64,000 bases of DNA from Bacillota bacterium (GTDB taxonomy: Bacteria; Bacillota; Clostridia; Acetivibrionales; DSM-1351). The DNA lies in the NCBI GenBank assembly GCA_023391425.1, contig JAEWAX010000004.1, positions 56,128-120,127 of the forward strand, read 5' to 3'. Positions 43,805 through 52,551 of the stretch are shown here, piece after piece. A program made the position numbers and the translations under genes. Below the pieces are notes generated by a model. That model was not told where the DNA came from and did no database searches. It saw nothing but the letters and a program-made list of their open reading frames with translations. The stretch's first letter is position 1. Every line of letters begins with the position of its first letter.

Positions 43805-46800
43805 ATGAAAATAAAAAGAATACTTGGAGCATTATTGACAGTGACATTATTTATAACTTCATATAGTACAAATGGAGTGTTTGCGGCTGATATTCCAGTA
43901 CAGCCAGCACCAACAAATTTGGCCATAACTGCATTAAATACTACCGAGCCCCCTATTGGATATAGTGCCACAGATGGAGGGCAATCAGGATATTATGCTG
44001 ACATAGCGTGGAAAGTAGCAAATCCAACTGGTATAAGCTATACTGGAAAATATGTGAATATTTATTTAGAGGAATCTGCAAAGAGTTATCGGACTGCAAA
44101 AAAATCCACAATAAACGCTTTGCCTGGTGATACATCTCCAATAAGAATGAGAAACCTTAATTCAGGAACAGTTTATAAAGCAAATGCAAAGGCATATTAT
44201 CAATATACAGATGCCTTAAACACTAATAAATACAATTCAGCAGAGTCAGCAAGCTCAAATACAGTTAAATTCCTTACAGATATTAATCTGCAATGTTTTA
44301 CTATGGGTACTGATAAAATTAAAATAAAATGGGATGATGTTTGGAACGATGGAAAAAGAATTAGCTATAAATTATATGTTTCAGAAAACAAGGATTTTGC
44401 CAATACTTTTGAAATTAATATAACTGACGCACAAATTAGTGAGAATGGCCCAGTTATTCTCAATAAGACAGATGGAACACTAGAATATAATCATACAGTT
44501 AGTAGTCCGGGAAGAGTGTATTACGTGAAACTCGTACCTGTAATTTCTGATACAGAGATTATAAAAACTGCTGAAACAAAAACGGTTCTAGCAAGTACTC
44601 ATATTATGGCTAAAACTACAAGAATGTCAACAACCACTGATGGAAGTACAATCTGGAGACTTGATTGGAGTCCTGTAGTCACAGGAATCTCAAACACAAA
44701 TATAAAGGTGCAGTATTATATTCAAAAGGCTAATAGTCTGGGTATTTATGAGACAATGTTTATTGAAGATAGTACTACTACATTTTTAACAGTAAAAGGT
44801 GATACAGAAAGTAGCTATATGATAAGAGCAAAAGTCACACAGAATGGGATTGACCTATATCCAGATAATATTGAAATAATATCTGATAAGATAACTCTTA
44901 AAGAGGATGAAGTTTCTTCGACGCCAGCAATGCCTGAACTTGTCTCAAAATTCCTGGATACAGGAGGAACAGGAAATGTAATTATTACTTACCAGGACAC
45001 TACTAACGCAGATGGAAGCGTAGTGAAAGGTGAACTTGGTAAGGATACAGCAACTGTACTTTGGCGAGCACCCAGAAAGGCTGATGGAACAATAGACAAG
45101 AATGTCTTATATGATATTTGGTTAATTGAGGACCCAAATACAATAGATGCACCACCAGCAGCAACTAAAATTCAAACATCTTTTCAACCAAGTGAATCAA
45201 ATTTTGTAATTGATACAAAGGATAATAACAATATTGTTGGTTACAAGTATAAGCTTGAAGGACTCCTACCAAACCATACGTATTATTTCAAAATAGTAGC
45301 CAAGAAAATATTTGCTGATGAGGTAGATGGTGTTATTCAAAGTGTAGAACATACATCAACCCCTGCATTAAAGGTAGTAGTGACACTTCCAGGCGGAGCT
45401 ATTGATACACCCCTATTACCATCAAATCCTCCTCTTGAAATAAAAGAAAAGCCAGCTGGAAAGGATTTAATTACTGATAATAGTGTTACGATACAAACAA
45501 AAAATAGGTGGTATGAAGCATTTGATGCAAGCACTGGAAAATGGAATTATGTTAAAGCAGACAAAACTAAATCAACTGATAATATTGCAGATGGAACTTT
45601 GCAATACGATCCTAATGACCCGTCGACTCCAGTAGACAATGTTAACTATAGAAAGGTTGAGTATGATTCAGGAGTTTCGTTATACGTGGGATGTGAGGAA
45701 TACTATGAAGGTATTGATATTTCAACGATAGACAAATACAAGCTGGAAAAATTGCCTACAACCCCCAATGATACTAGCGAAGATGTTAAATTAAATGTGC
45801 CTGAAAATATACCTACTACAACAACAACTGCTACATATGCGCCACATAATGTGGTGATACCTGTAAGTGACCTTAAGCCGAACACTACATATATATTATG
45901 GGTTAGAGCTGTTAGAAATGGGGAGCCGTCTTTGTACTCAGACACCTCAAATCCAATAATATTTACAACACTGCCATCAGCTGCGCAGACTGTTGAAAAA
46001 CCAGTAGTGCCTACAATTAACTATACATATGTAGGTGATACCTTTGCAGATTTAGGCTGGGACTACAAAGATGGAGACCAATATTACATCAAATATGGAA
46101 CAGTGGATGATCCGTCAAAAGCAAGGAACACCATAACAGTTACATCCAGCCAGATAAATCAATCTGGTTTAAATTATGTACGAATCCCAGGACTTACGCC
46201 AGATACTCAATATTATTTCTGGATTCAGGCAGAAGCCTTTAGTAGAGATTTGACGACCAGTCAGTTATCGGATTGGAGTGATTCCACGCCTTTAAGAACT
46301 TTAAAGGATATGCCTCCTATAACGCCAAGAGGGTTTGGTGTTAAAAATACGGCTGACGCAGTGACAAAAACAAGTGTTACCTTCGAATGGATAAAGGAAG
46401 CTAACCTTGAATATATATTAGAGATTGCAAGTGGGGTAGACTATAAGGATGTGAAAGAATATAAGGCAGGAGCGGTTTCTGAGTTTAAGGTTGATGGATT
46501 AACCTCTAACTTTAGATATTTTGCAAGACTATATGCTTACGACCCAACTAAGAAGCTAACATCTTTACCTACACAAAGTGTTAGTGTCAGAACACTCAGA
46601 AGTAGTGATGACTATGATTCTGATCAAGATGTAGACAACGTTATAACGGGTGAATTCATCGATAAAGCAACAACAGTTGTTAGCGGAACCTGGACAGTTA
46701 AAATAGTAGGTGTAAATGCAGACAGATTGATAGAGGTAATGAATACTGATAACAAGCTAGATTATACTGTTGATGTTTCAAAGCCACCTTCAGCAGCAAA

Positions 46801-47794
46801 CAACATTTGTATTTATATATCTAAAAAGGTATTTGATAAGCTTGAGATATTAAAAGAGAACATTGCATTTAAGACAGCTACAGTTTCCTACAATTTAAAG
46901 GCAGGAATACTTTCAAATTATGCTGATACAGCTGATACTAAAAAAGAGCAAATATACCTATTTAATATAACATTATCTCCTCAGAAACCGACAGCAATTG
47001 CAAATCAATTGCTGCTTAGACAGCCATTAGCTGAAATTGGAGTATCACTCAACACCGGTGCCAGCGATATTGCAATCTCTGAGTTTGCTACACCATTAAT
47101 TGTTAGTTATCCTTTTTCTGCACAAAAGGACTATGTAGAGGGAAAAACCTTAGGCTATTTTTATAATACTGGAGAAAGTAATTGGGAAAAGCAAACCACA
47201 TGGGGAAAGTATGATTCTGATAATAATTTAGGAGCTATCAACTTCCAATCACAGACACCAGGACTTTTTGCCGTAGCAGACAGGACAACAAATTTATTTG
47301 ATGATATTTATGGTTATAAGTATGAGTCTTCTATAATAAATGTGGCTTATATCCATAAGCTCAAGAGTATAAAAGGTAGGATGTTTGAGCCAGATAAAAG
47401 TGCAACTATAGGTGACGCTGTTAAGTTAGTTTTTGATACACTGGATTATGACTATGGTAGTGAGTACATGGAATCAGCCGCAAAAGCCGGTATCATAAAA
47501 ACAAATAAGTATTCTGGTAATATATGTACAAGGCAAGAGGCAGCATGTATGGCAGCAGTTCTTTATCAAATAAAGTCTAGCACAAAGGTACAAGCAGATG
47601 CAGATACCATTACAAGCTATAGCGACTCAAAAAAAGTAGATAAGGATATATTGAATAAGGTTGCCTTTGCAGTTGAAAATGGTTTTGTACCAGATGCAGC
47701 GTCAAGCAAACTAAACCCAACTGGCCCTGTCACTAGAGGCGAACTCATGTATATGATAGAAAAGGCATTAGCACTTGCGGGTGAGATTGAGTAG
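43805..47794 (+). CDS. Large secreted FnIII protein with C-terminal SLH domains (1,329 residues)
   Basis: Signal peptide at about 1-27 (VFAAD). At least five FnIII-like modules (PTNLAITALNTTEPP; INLQCFTMGTDKIKIKWDD; TRMSTTTDGSTIWRLDWSP; KDTATVLWRAPRKADG; PTINYTYVGDTFADLGWDY; PRGFGVKNTADAVTKTSVTFEW). A pre-SLH domain at about 945-1160 resembles the one in the preceding gene (DDYDSDQDVDNVITGEFIDK). Three SLH-like repeats end the protein (DDIYGYKYESSIINVAYIHKL; YMESAAKAGIIKTNKYSG; VAFAVENGFVPDAASSKLNP with TRGELMYMI). ATG 43805 follows GGGAG by about 10 nt. Same role inferred as its paralogue; nothing enzymatic seen. Confidence 0.85.
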   Translation: MKIKRILGALLTVTLFITSYSTNGVFAADIPVQPAPTNLAITALNTTEPPIGYSATDGGQSGYYADIAWKVANPTGISYTGKYVNIYLEESAKSYRTAKKSTINALPGDTSPIRMRNLNSGTVYKANAKAYYQYTDALNTNKYNSAESASSNTVKFLTDINLQCFTMGTDKIKIKWDDVWNDGKRISYKLYVSENKDFANTFEINITDAQISENGPVILNKTDGTLEYNHTVSSPGRVYYVKLVPVISDTEIIKTAETKTVLASTHIMAKTTRMSTTTDGSTIWRLDWSPVVTGISNTNIKVQYYIQKANSLGIYETMFIEDSTTTFLTVKGDTESSYMIRAKVTQNGIDLYPDNIEIISDKITLKEDEVSSTPAMPELVSKFLDTGGTGNVIITYQDTTNADGSVVKGELGKDTATVLWRAPRKADGTIDKNVLYDIWLIEDPNTIDAPPAATKIQTSFQPSESNFVIDTKDNNNIVGYKYKLEGLLPNHTYYFKIVAKKIFADEVDGVIQSVEHTSTPALKVVVTLPGGAIDTPLLPSNPPLEIKEKPAGKDLITDNSVTIQTKNRWYEAFDASTGKWNYVKADKTKSTDNIADGTLQYDPNDPSTPVDNVNYRKVEYDSGVSLYVGCEEYYEGIDISTIDKYKLEKLPTTPNDTSEDVKLNVPENIPTTTTTATYAPHNVVIPVSDLKPNTTYILWVRAVRNGEPSLYSDTSNPIIFTTLPSAAQTVEKPVVPTINYTYVGDTFADLGWDYKDGDQYYIKYGTVDDPSKARNTITVTSSQINQSGLNYVRIPGLTPDTQYYFWIQAEAFSRDLTTSQLSDWSDSTPLRTLKDMPPITPRGFGVKNTADAVTKTSVTFEWIKEANLEYILEIASGVDYKDVKEYKAGAVSEFKVDGLTSNFRYFARLYAYDPTKKLTSLPTQSVSVRTLRSSDDYDSDQDVDNVITGEFIDKATTVVSGTWTVKIVGVNADRLIEVMNTDNKLDYTVDVSKPPSAANNICIYISKKVFDKLEILKENIAFKTATVSYNLKAGILSNYADTADTKKEQIYLFNITLSPQKPTAIANQLLLRQPLAEIGVSLNTGASDIAISEFATPLIVSYPFSAQKDYVEGKTLGYFYNTGESNWEKQTTWGKYDSDNNLGAINFQSQTPGLFAVADRTTNLFDDIYGYKYESSIINVAYIHKLKSIKGRMFEPDKSATIGDAVKLVFDTLDYDYGSEYMESAAKAGIIKTNKYSGNICTRQEAACMAAVLYQIKSSTKVQADADTITSYSDSKKVDKDILNKVAFAVENGFVPDAASSKLNPTGPVTRGELMYMIEKALALAGEIE

Positions 47795-47833
47795 AAAAGA
47801 ATTTATGTAGTGATGCTTAGAAGAATTAATGCA

Positions 47834-48121
47834 GTAGTACTAGTTGTATAAATGTTTTCGCAACGAAATAATATGCTAATCTCAGTAGCGTTACTAATAC
47901 TCCCGCTATAGGTTAGCGGGAGATAAGTGCCGCCAAGCTTCGAAATAAGTGCGATATAGAAAACTTAGCTTGTGCCAAGCCACTACGGCGAAGGCAGAAG
48001 CTTAGTTGCACTTATACTTGTAAAGTGCTAGAGCTCAGAATACTTCATCTGAGCTAAGTCTTCTCCGACTGATTTACGCAGATTATTTCTACTAGCTATA
48101 CATTTATACAACTAGTACTAC
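47834..48121. mobile_element. MITE-like non-coding element with 22-bp terminal inverted repeats
   Basis: A 22-bp sequence beginning GTAGTACTAGTTGTA at 47834-47855 is repeated as a perfect inverted copy at 48100-48121, bounding 288 bp with no ORF. Inside are a perfect hairpin CTCCCGCTA (47900-47908) with TAGCGGGAG (47914-47922) and the longest copy of the dispersed repeat. AATTAATG occurs on both flanks (47824-47831 and 48129-48136) but is 2 and 7 nt away from the arms, so a target duplication is not certain. No transposase is in the window. Confidence 0.6.
47930..48066 (-). repeat. Dispersed intergenic repeat, longest copy
   Basis: Reading on the minus strand from 48066, it contains all the blocks found separately elsewhere: the AGCTCAG/CTGAGCT hairpin (48032-48038 with 48049-48055), CAAGTATAAGTGCAACTAAG (48001-48020), CTAAGTTTTCT, and CGCACTTATTTCGAA. 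Copies at 2826, 24,384 and 38,544 are sub-sets. It lies within the 288-bp inverted-repeat element. Confidence 0.65.
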
Positions 48122-48208
48122 CTTAAATAATTAATGTAGCACCACAACAGCATACGCTTTGCTACTCAATCTTCAGTAATGCTATAAACAAAACGGGAGG
48201 AACGCATA

Positions 48209-49060
48209 ATGCGGCATTCGACTAAATATATTGCAATTTTTATAATTTCACTCATACTTTTAACTTTTTCAATGCAAGGTGTTCAAGCAAATGGTGTAAA
48301 GGTTTCCACACAGAACGATAATGCCAAATATAAAATTACTCTCACTAGCCAAGAGACTGGTAAAGGGATTAGGATAATCGCATATAGTACTGTAAATGGT
48401 AAAGTCGTCAATGTAACTTATGCTTTTGATAGCAAAGCGGCGACCACGGCCTCTTTTGAGATTGATGAGACAATGGTACTTGCACCCTTAAGGATTATTA
48501 CTACAAATACTGATAACTTAAATTATAGACCATTTAAAGATATCTTAAATACTGAGGCTGATGAATATATACGTCATATTCATGATGCAGGTATAACGAA
48601 TGGTTTTTCAGATGGAACATTTAAACCGCAAAACACAATTACACGAGCAGAGGCGGCTGTAATGCTTGCTACGGCTTTAAATTTAAAATTAGATAGTGCA
48701 TCGGAATTTAGTAATAAATTTAATGATATAAATAAACATTGGGCTAAAAAATATATAAGTGCAATTTTGAATAAAGAAATAATGACAGGATTTTCTGATA
48801 AAACCTTTAGACCAAATAGTAAAATAACAGTAGCAGAGGTTTGCACAATCCTGAGCAAGTCTTTTGATTTTAAAACAAAATCTCAGGGAATATTTACAAA
48901 ACTAAAAAGTAATCAATGGTATTCGTCATATGTACAGAACATTTTTAATTTAAAAATTTTAACTCCACAGGATAGTATATATAAATCATTTAGTGAAACA
49001 AGTTATATATCCCGTGGAAACTTTGCAATGATGCTTAGCAGAGCGCTTTCAACATATTAG
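48209..49060 (+). CDS. Small SLH-domain protein
   Basis: 283 residues. Signal peptide at about 1-28 (VQANG), a short beta-rich N-domain to about 110, then three SLH domains: FKDILNTEADEYIRHIHDAGI with ITRAEAAVM, FNDINKHWAKKYISAIL with ITVAEVCTI, and a diverged third one with YISRGNFAMML. The strong TRAE motif in the first should bind pyruvylated wall polymer. ATG 48209 has GGGAGG 8 nt upstream. Last of the five clustered SLH genes; with little besides anchoring domains it may act as an S-layer base or competitor. Confidence 0.88.
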   Translation: MRHSTKYIAIFIISLILLTFSMQGVQANGVKVSTQNDNAKYKITLTSQETGKGIRIIAYSTVNGKVVNVTYAFDSKAATTASFEIDETMVLAPLRIITTNTDNLNYRPFKDILNTEADEYIRHIHDAGITNGFSDGTFKPQNTITRAEAAVMLATALNLKLDSASEFSNKFNDINKHWAKKYISAILNKEIMTGFSDKTFRPNSKITVAEVCTILSKSFDFKTKSQGIFTKLKSNQWYSSYVQNIFNLKILTPQDSIYKSFSETSYISRGNFAMMLSRALSTY

Positions 49061-49228
49061 GAACAAAAAAAATATAATCTCATATTTTATCCTTGTTTTG
49101 AAAACTTATCATGTATACGACTTTTTTAAACAGGCAATAATCTTTAATATCTTATCATAATTTGTGTAGAAATATTAAAAAGTATACCAATTTATGTTAA
49201 GAAATTTATTATTGTTAAGGTGGTATAT

Positions 49229-49981
49229 ATGAAGAAGTTTTATTTTTTTGTTATAGCAGTTTTGTTGATTGCTGGTATCATTGGAACTACATTCTACATA
49301 AAAATACAGAATCAATCAAGTCAACAAGAAATATCAATTGTTGATGCATTCCATTCTTCCGGTGCTAAAATGGTTGTAAATGAATTGTATTTTTTTGTAA
49401 GAGCAAATGATGATTTTGAAAGTCTGTCAAGTTTGACAGATATATGCAATGAAGTATTTAAATCCTTGGAAATTACTAACTATTCAAAGAACACAACCAG
49501 TACAGACATTTTATTAAAATCAGATTTTTTAGGAGCTACCAAGGATGGCGTAAAAGTATCAGCAATGGCAAGTATTGTAGGGAATAAATCTGGTGCAGGA
49601 GATAAATATATTACTATAGATGCAATCGGTGCAGAGGATGGCGCTGCATTATTGCTAAGAGATAGAATAGAAAAGGTTTTTAGTACACACGGATTGAAAG
49701 CAGTTGTAAATTCATGTATTACTGGAACATATGATGGAAATGTACAAGTCACACAGCTCGAAAATATTTGTAAGAAGATTTTAAATGAAAGTGATGCAAA
49801 GAAGGTAGATAGCTTGAGACAAGAAAATGTAATAAGTGTTTCGGCTTTTTCGCCTATGATTAAAGATAAGCTTAGTATAAATGGTAAAAATGTAAACTTA
49901 AGTCTAGCTATTAGATATAACAAACAGGAAAATAAGACTTATCTTTGGGTGGCTACACCTATAGTGAATACCGAATATTAA
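49229..49981 (+). CDS. ywmB: YwmB-like protein
   Basis: 250 residues. One N-terminal membrane or signal segment (about 5-24), then an extracytoplasmic domain with two similar halves (VNELYFFVRAND...LTDICNEVF and VVNSCITGTYDG...LENICKKIL), as in the YwmB family once described as TATA-box-binding-like. ATG 49229 has AAGGTGG upstream. In Bacillus ywmB lies between the atp operon and murAA-spoIID-spoIIQ, exactly as here apart from the inserted SLH genes. Function unknown; identification rests on both sequence pattern and position. Confidence 0.75.
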   Translation: MKKFYFFVIAVLLIAGIIGTTFYIKIQNQSSQQEISIVDAFHSSGAKMVVNELYFFVRANDDFESLSSLTDICNEVFKSLEITNYSKNTTSTDILLKSDFLGATKDGVKVSAMASIVGNKSGAGDKYITIDAIGAEDGAALLLRDRIEKVFSTHGLKAVVNSCITGTYDGNVQVTQLENICKKILNESDAKKVDSLRQENVISVSAFSPMIKDKLSINGKNVNLSLAIRYNKQENKTYLWVATPIVNTEY

Positions 49982-50047
49982 AGGGACAACTAGCGCGATT
50001 TTTTGTCCAAAAGAATTTCAAAATTTAAAACGAAAGGAAGAGCTCAT

Positions 50048-51310
50048 TTGGCTAAATATGTTATCAGCGAAGGTGTACCTTTAAATGGTAGGATTAAAGT
50101 AGATGGTGCGAAAAATTCAGTTCTTCCAATAATAGCGGCGTCCCTGTTAGGTGAGTCAAAAAGTATTATTGAAGAAGTTCCTGACTTATATGATGTAAAA
50201 ATGATGTGTGATTTACTAAAATCACTTGGAGCTGAAGTTGAACCACAACAAAATAAGTCATGTATAAGTTTTCAAGCTACAGATATAACTAATTCCACAG
50301 CTCCGTATGAGCTGGTGAGTAAATTAAGAGCATCCTTTCTCATAATGGGCCCTATGCTTGCTAAGACAGGCTTTGTTAGAGTTGCTCTACCAGGAGGATG
50401 TGCTATAGGATCAAGGCCAGTTGATTTACATTTAAAAGGTTTTATTGCACTTGGTGCAGAGATAACTCAAGGTCATGGGTATATCGAAGCACGAAGAGCG
50501 AAAAAGCTTATTGGAAGCAAAATTTATTTAGATTTTCCCAGTGTAGGGGCTACTGAAAATATAATGATGGCTGCAGTTTTGGCAGAGGGTCAGACTAGCA
50601 TAGAAAATGCGGCTATAGAGCCTGAAATAGTTGATCTCGCTAATTATTTGAATAATATGGGAGCATGTGTTAAAGGTGCGGGTACAGATACAATCAGAAT
50701 TGTTGGAGTTGAAAAGCTCAAGGGTTGTACGCATACAGTAATACCTGATAGGATTGAAGCAGGAACATTTATGGTTGCCGCTGCAATAACTCATGGAAAT
50801 ATAAAAATTGAAAATGTTGTACCTGATCATTTAAAGCCTATAATAGCAAAACTTAAGGAGACAGGGGTAGAAATCAGTGAAGAGCTATCTGCTATTACTG
50901 TAAAGAGTAATGGATATTTAAAACCAGTTGATGTAAAAACACTTCCATATCCAGGTTTTCCAACAGATATGCAGGCACAAATGACCTCATTACTTAGTCG
51001 TACAGAAGGGACAAGTATTGTTACAGAGACAATTTTTGAGAATCGCTTCATGCATGTTAGCGAGCTAAAAAGAATGGGTGCAAGCATTAAAATTGATGGT
51101 AGAACTGCTGTAATTGAAGGGAAAAAGTTACTAACCGGAGCAAGTGTAAAAGCTACTGATTTACGTGCTGGTGCAGCTCTTGTGCTTGCTGGGTTATCTG
51201 CAGAAGGAGCTACAGAGATTGGTGAAATACAGCATATAGATAGAGGTTATTGCATGCTCGATCAAAAGTTAAAGTCATTAGGTGCTAAGATTGAAAGGGT
51301 GGAAGAGTAA
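50048..51310 (+). CDS. murA: UDP-N-acetylglucosamine 1-carboxyvinyltransferase
   Basis: First committed step of peptidoglycan synthesis: transfers enolpyruvate from PEP to UDP-GlcNAc. Starting at TTG 50048 gives 420 residues and puts the conserved Lys-Asn at 22-23 (DGAKNSVLP), the same as in characterised MurA, which supports this start; AAAGGAAGAG lies upstream. The PEP-reactive Cys is Cys118 in GGCAIGSRPVDLH, so the enzyme should be fosfomycin-sensitive. A longer frame from TTG 50003 adds a basic extension. Followed by spoIID. Confidence 0.96.
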   Translation: MAKYVISEGVPLNGRIKVDGAKNSVLPIIAASLLGESKSIIEEVPDLYDVKMMCDLLKSLGAEVEPQQNKSCISFQATDITNSTAPYELVSKLRASFLIMGPMLAKTGFVRVALPGGCAIGSRPVDLHLKGFIALGAEITQGHGYIEARRAKKLIGSKIYLDFPSVGATENIMMAAVLAEGQTSIENAAIEPEIVDLANYLNNMGACVKGAGTDTIRIVGVEKLKGCTHTVIPDRIEAGTFMVAAAITHGNIKIENVVPDHLKPIIAKLKETGVEISEELSAITVKSNGYLKPVDVKTLPYPGFPTDMQAQMTSLLSRTEGTSIVTETIFENRFMHVSELKRMGASIKIDGRTAVIEGKKLLTGASVKATDLRAGAALVLAGLSAEGATEIGEIQHIDRGYCMLDQKLKSLGAKIERVEE

Positions 51311-51370
51311 AAGTCTATTTAGAGATTTCTAAAACTTAATATGTTTCATAAAAACACCCCTTTAGTGAAT

Positions 51371-51398
51371 ATATATAAACAGAGTTCCAACATGTATA
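51371..51398 (+). promoter_or_regulatory. Candidate sporulation (sigma-E-like) promoter of spoIID
   Basis: ATATATA (51371-51377) and CATGTATA (51391-51398) with a 13-nt spacer resemble the sigma-E pattern (ATA-type -35, CATACA-type -10). The decamer CATGTATATT recurs before the spoIIQ-like gene (52496-52505). Weak evidence, strengthened by spoIID being sigma-E dependent in Bacillus. Confidence 0.3.
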
Positions 51399-51453
51399 TT
51401 TGCTAGGGGGTTTTTACCTGCCTAGAGAAGATAGCGCCTTCTGGGAGGTAAAA

Positions 51454-52449
51454 ATGAAAAAGATTGTGGGCTATATCATTTTGATGCTTATAGTTGTTGT
51501 ATTGTTGCCCTTGATTATAGTACGTAATTGCAGTATGGTGGAAAAGCCCAAAACAACAGAAAAACAGAGTAATGCCACTATAAATGTTTACATGGCAGAT
51601 CAAAAGAAAGTAGTCAAAATGAATTTGGAGGAGTACTTATTGGGGGTAGTTGCAGCAGAAATGCCAGCATCTTATGAAATAGAAGCACTCAAAGCACAGG
51701 CAATAGCGGCAAGAACTTATGCACTTGCAAGAGCGAACAAGCTTTATAGTTCTGCAGCTGATACGACTCATGATGGTGCAGATGTATGCACCAACCCTGC
51801 TCACTGCCAAGCGTGGGTAAGTAAAAGCACAGCGATGAGGCGGTGGGGACTGCTTTCATCCTTTAAATATTGGAACAAAATACGTAAAGCTGTAAATGCT
51901 ACCTCGGGTCAAGTATTAGAATACAACAATGTGCTTATAAACCCATTATTTCACTCAAATAGTGGAGGACACACTGAAAATGTAGAGGATGTTTGGGCAG
52001 GAACTGCCGAGCCTTATCTTAGAGGGGTAGAAAGCATTGGAGAGGATACATCCTCGGAATATAAGAACGAGGTTATATTAGAACAACAAGACATGGTTAA
52101 TACACTCAAAGGATACAATTCTAAGATAGATTTACAAGGAAAGGATATATTATCTAATATAGAAATCAAGGAATATTCTACCGGAGGTAGAGTAATAGAG
52201 CTAAAGATTGGAAATATTACTATGAAAGGTACTGAATTTAGAAAAATATTTCAGCTTAAGTCTACAAATTTCAAAATATCTAAGCTCCAAAATGGGAAAA
52301 TAGCTATAACAACGTTGGGGTATGGACATGGAGTAGGTATGAGCCAGTGTGGAGCTAATTATTTAGCTCAAAAAGGTACTAATTGTATGGACATTCTGAA
52401 ATATTATTACAAAGGTGTTGAGATAAAGCAGAGCAATCATTCGGACTGA
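51454..52449 (+). CDS. spoIID: Stage II sporulation protein D
   Basis: Mother-cell peptidoglycan lytic transglycosylase needed for forespore engulfment. 331 residues: membrane anchor at about 5-24, then the SpoIID catalytic domain with Glu69 in GVVAAEMP (the essential acid), ALKAQAIAARTYA, HSNSGGHTENVEDVW and GYGHGVGMSQCGA. ATG 51454 has GGGAGGT upstream; an upstream frame to 51,400 is not needed. The murA-spoIID-spoIIQ order matches Bacillus. Confidence 0.95.
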   Translation: MKKIVGYIILMLIVVVLLPLIIVRNCSMVEKPKTTEKQSNATINVYMADQKKVVKMNLEEYLLGVVAAEMPASYEIEALKAQAIAARTYALARANKLYSSAADTTHDGADVCTNPAHCQAWVSKSTAMRRWGLLSSFKYWNKIRKAVNATSGQVLEYNNVLINPLFHSNSGGHTENVEDVWAGTAEPYLRGVESIGEDTSSEYKNEVILEQQDMVNTLKGYNSKIDLQGKDILSNIEIKEYSTGGRVIELKIGNITMKGTEFRKIFQLKSTNFKISKLQNGKIAITTLGYGHGVGMSQCGANYLAQKGTNCMDILKYYYKGVEIKQSNHSD

Positions 52450-52551
52450 AGCTTAGGATGTGAATACAAAATATTAAACTAAATTAACACATTTCCATGT
52501 ATATTGTTGGCAATTGAGGAAACAATATTTAATGGAGGTGGAATATTTATT

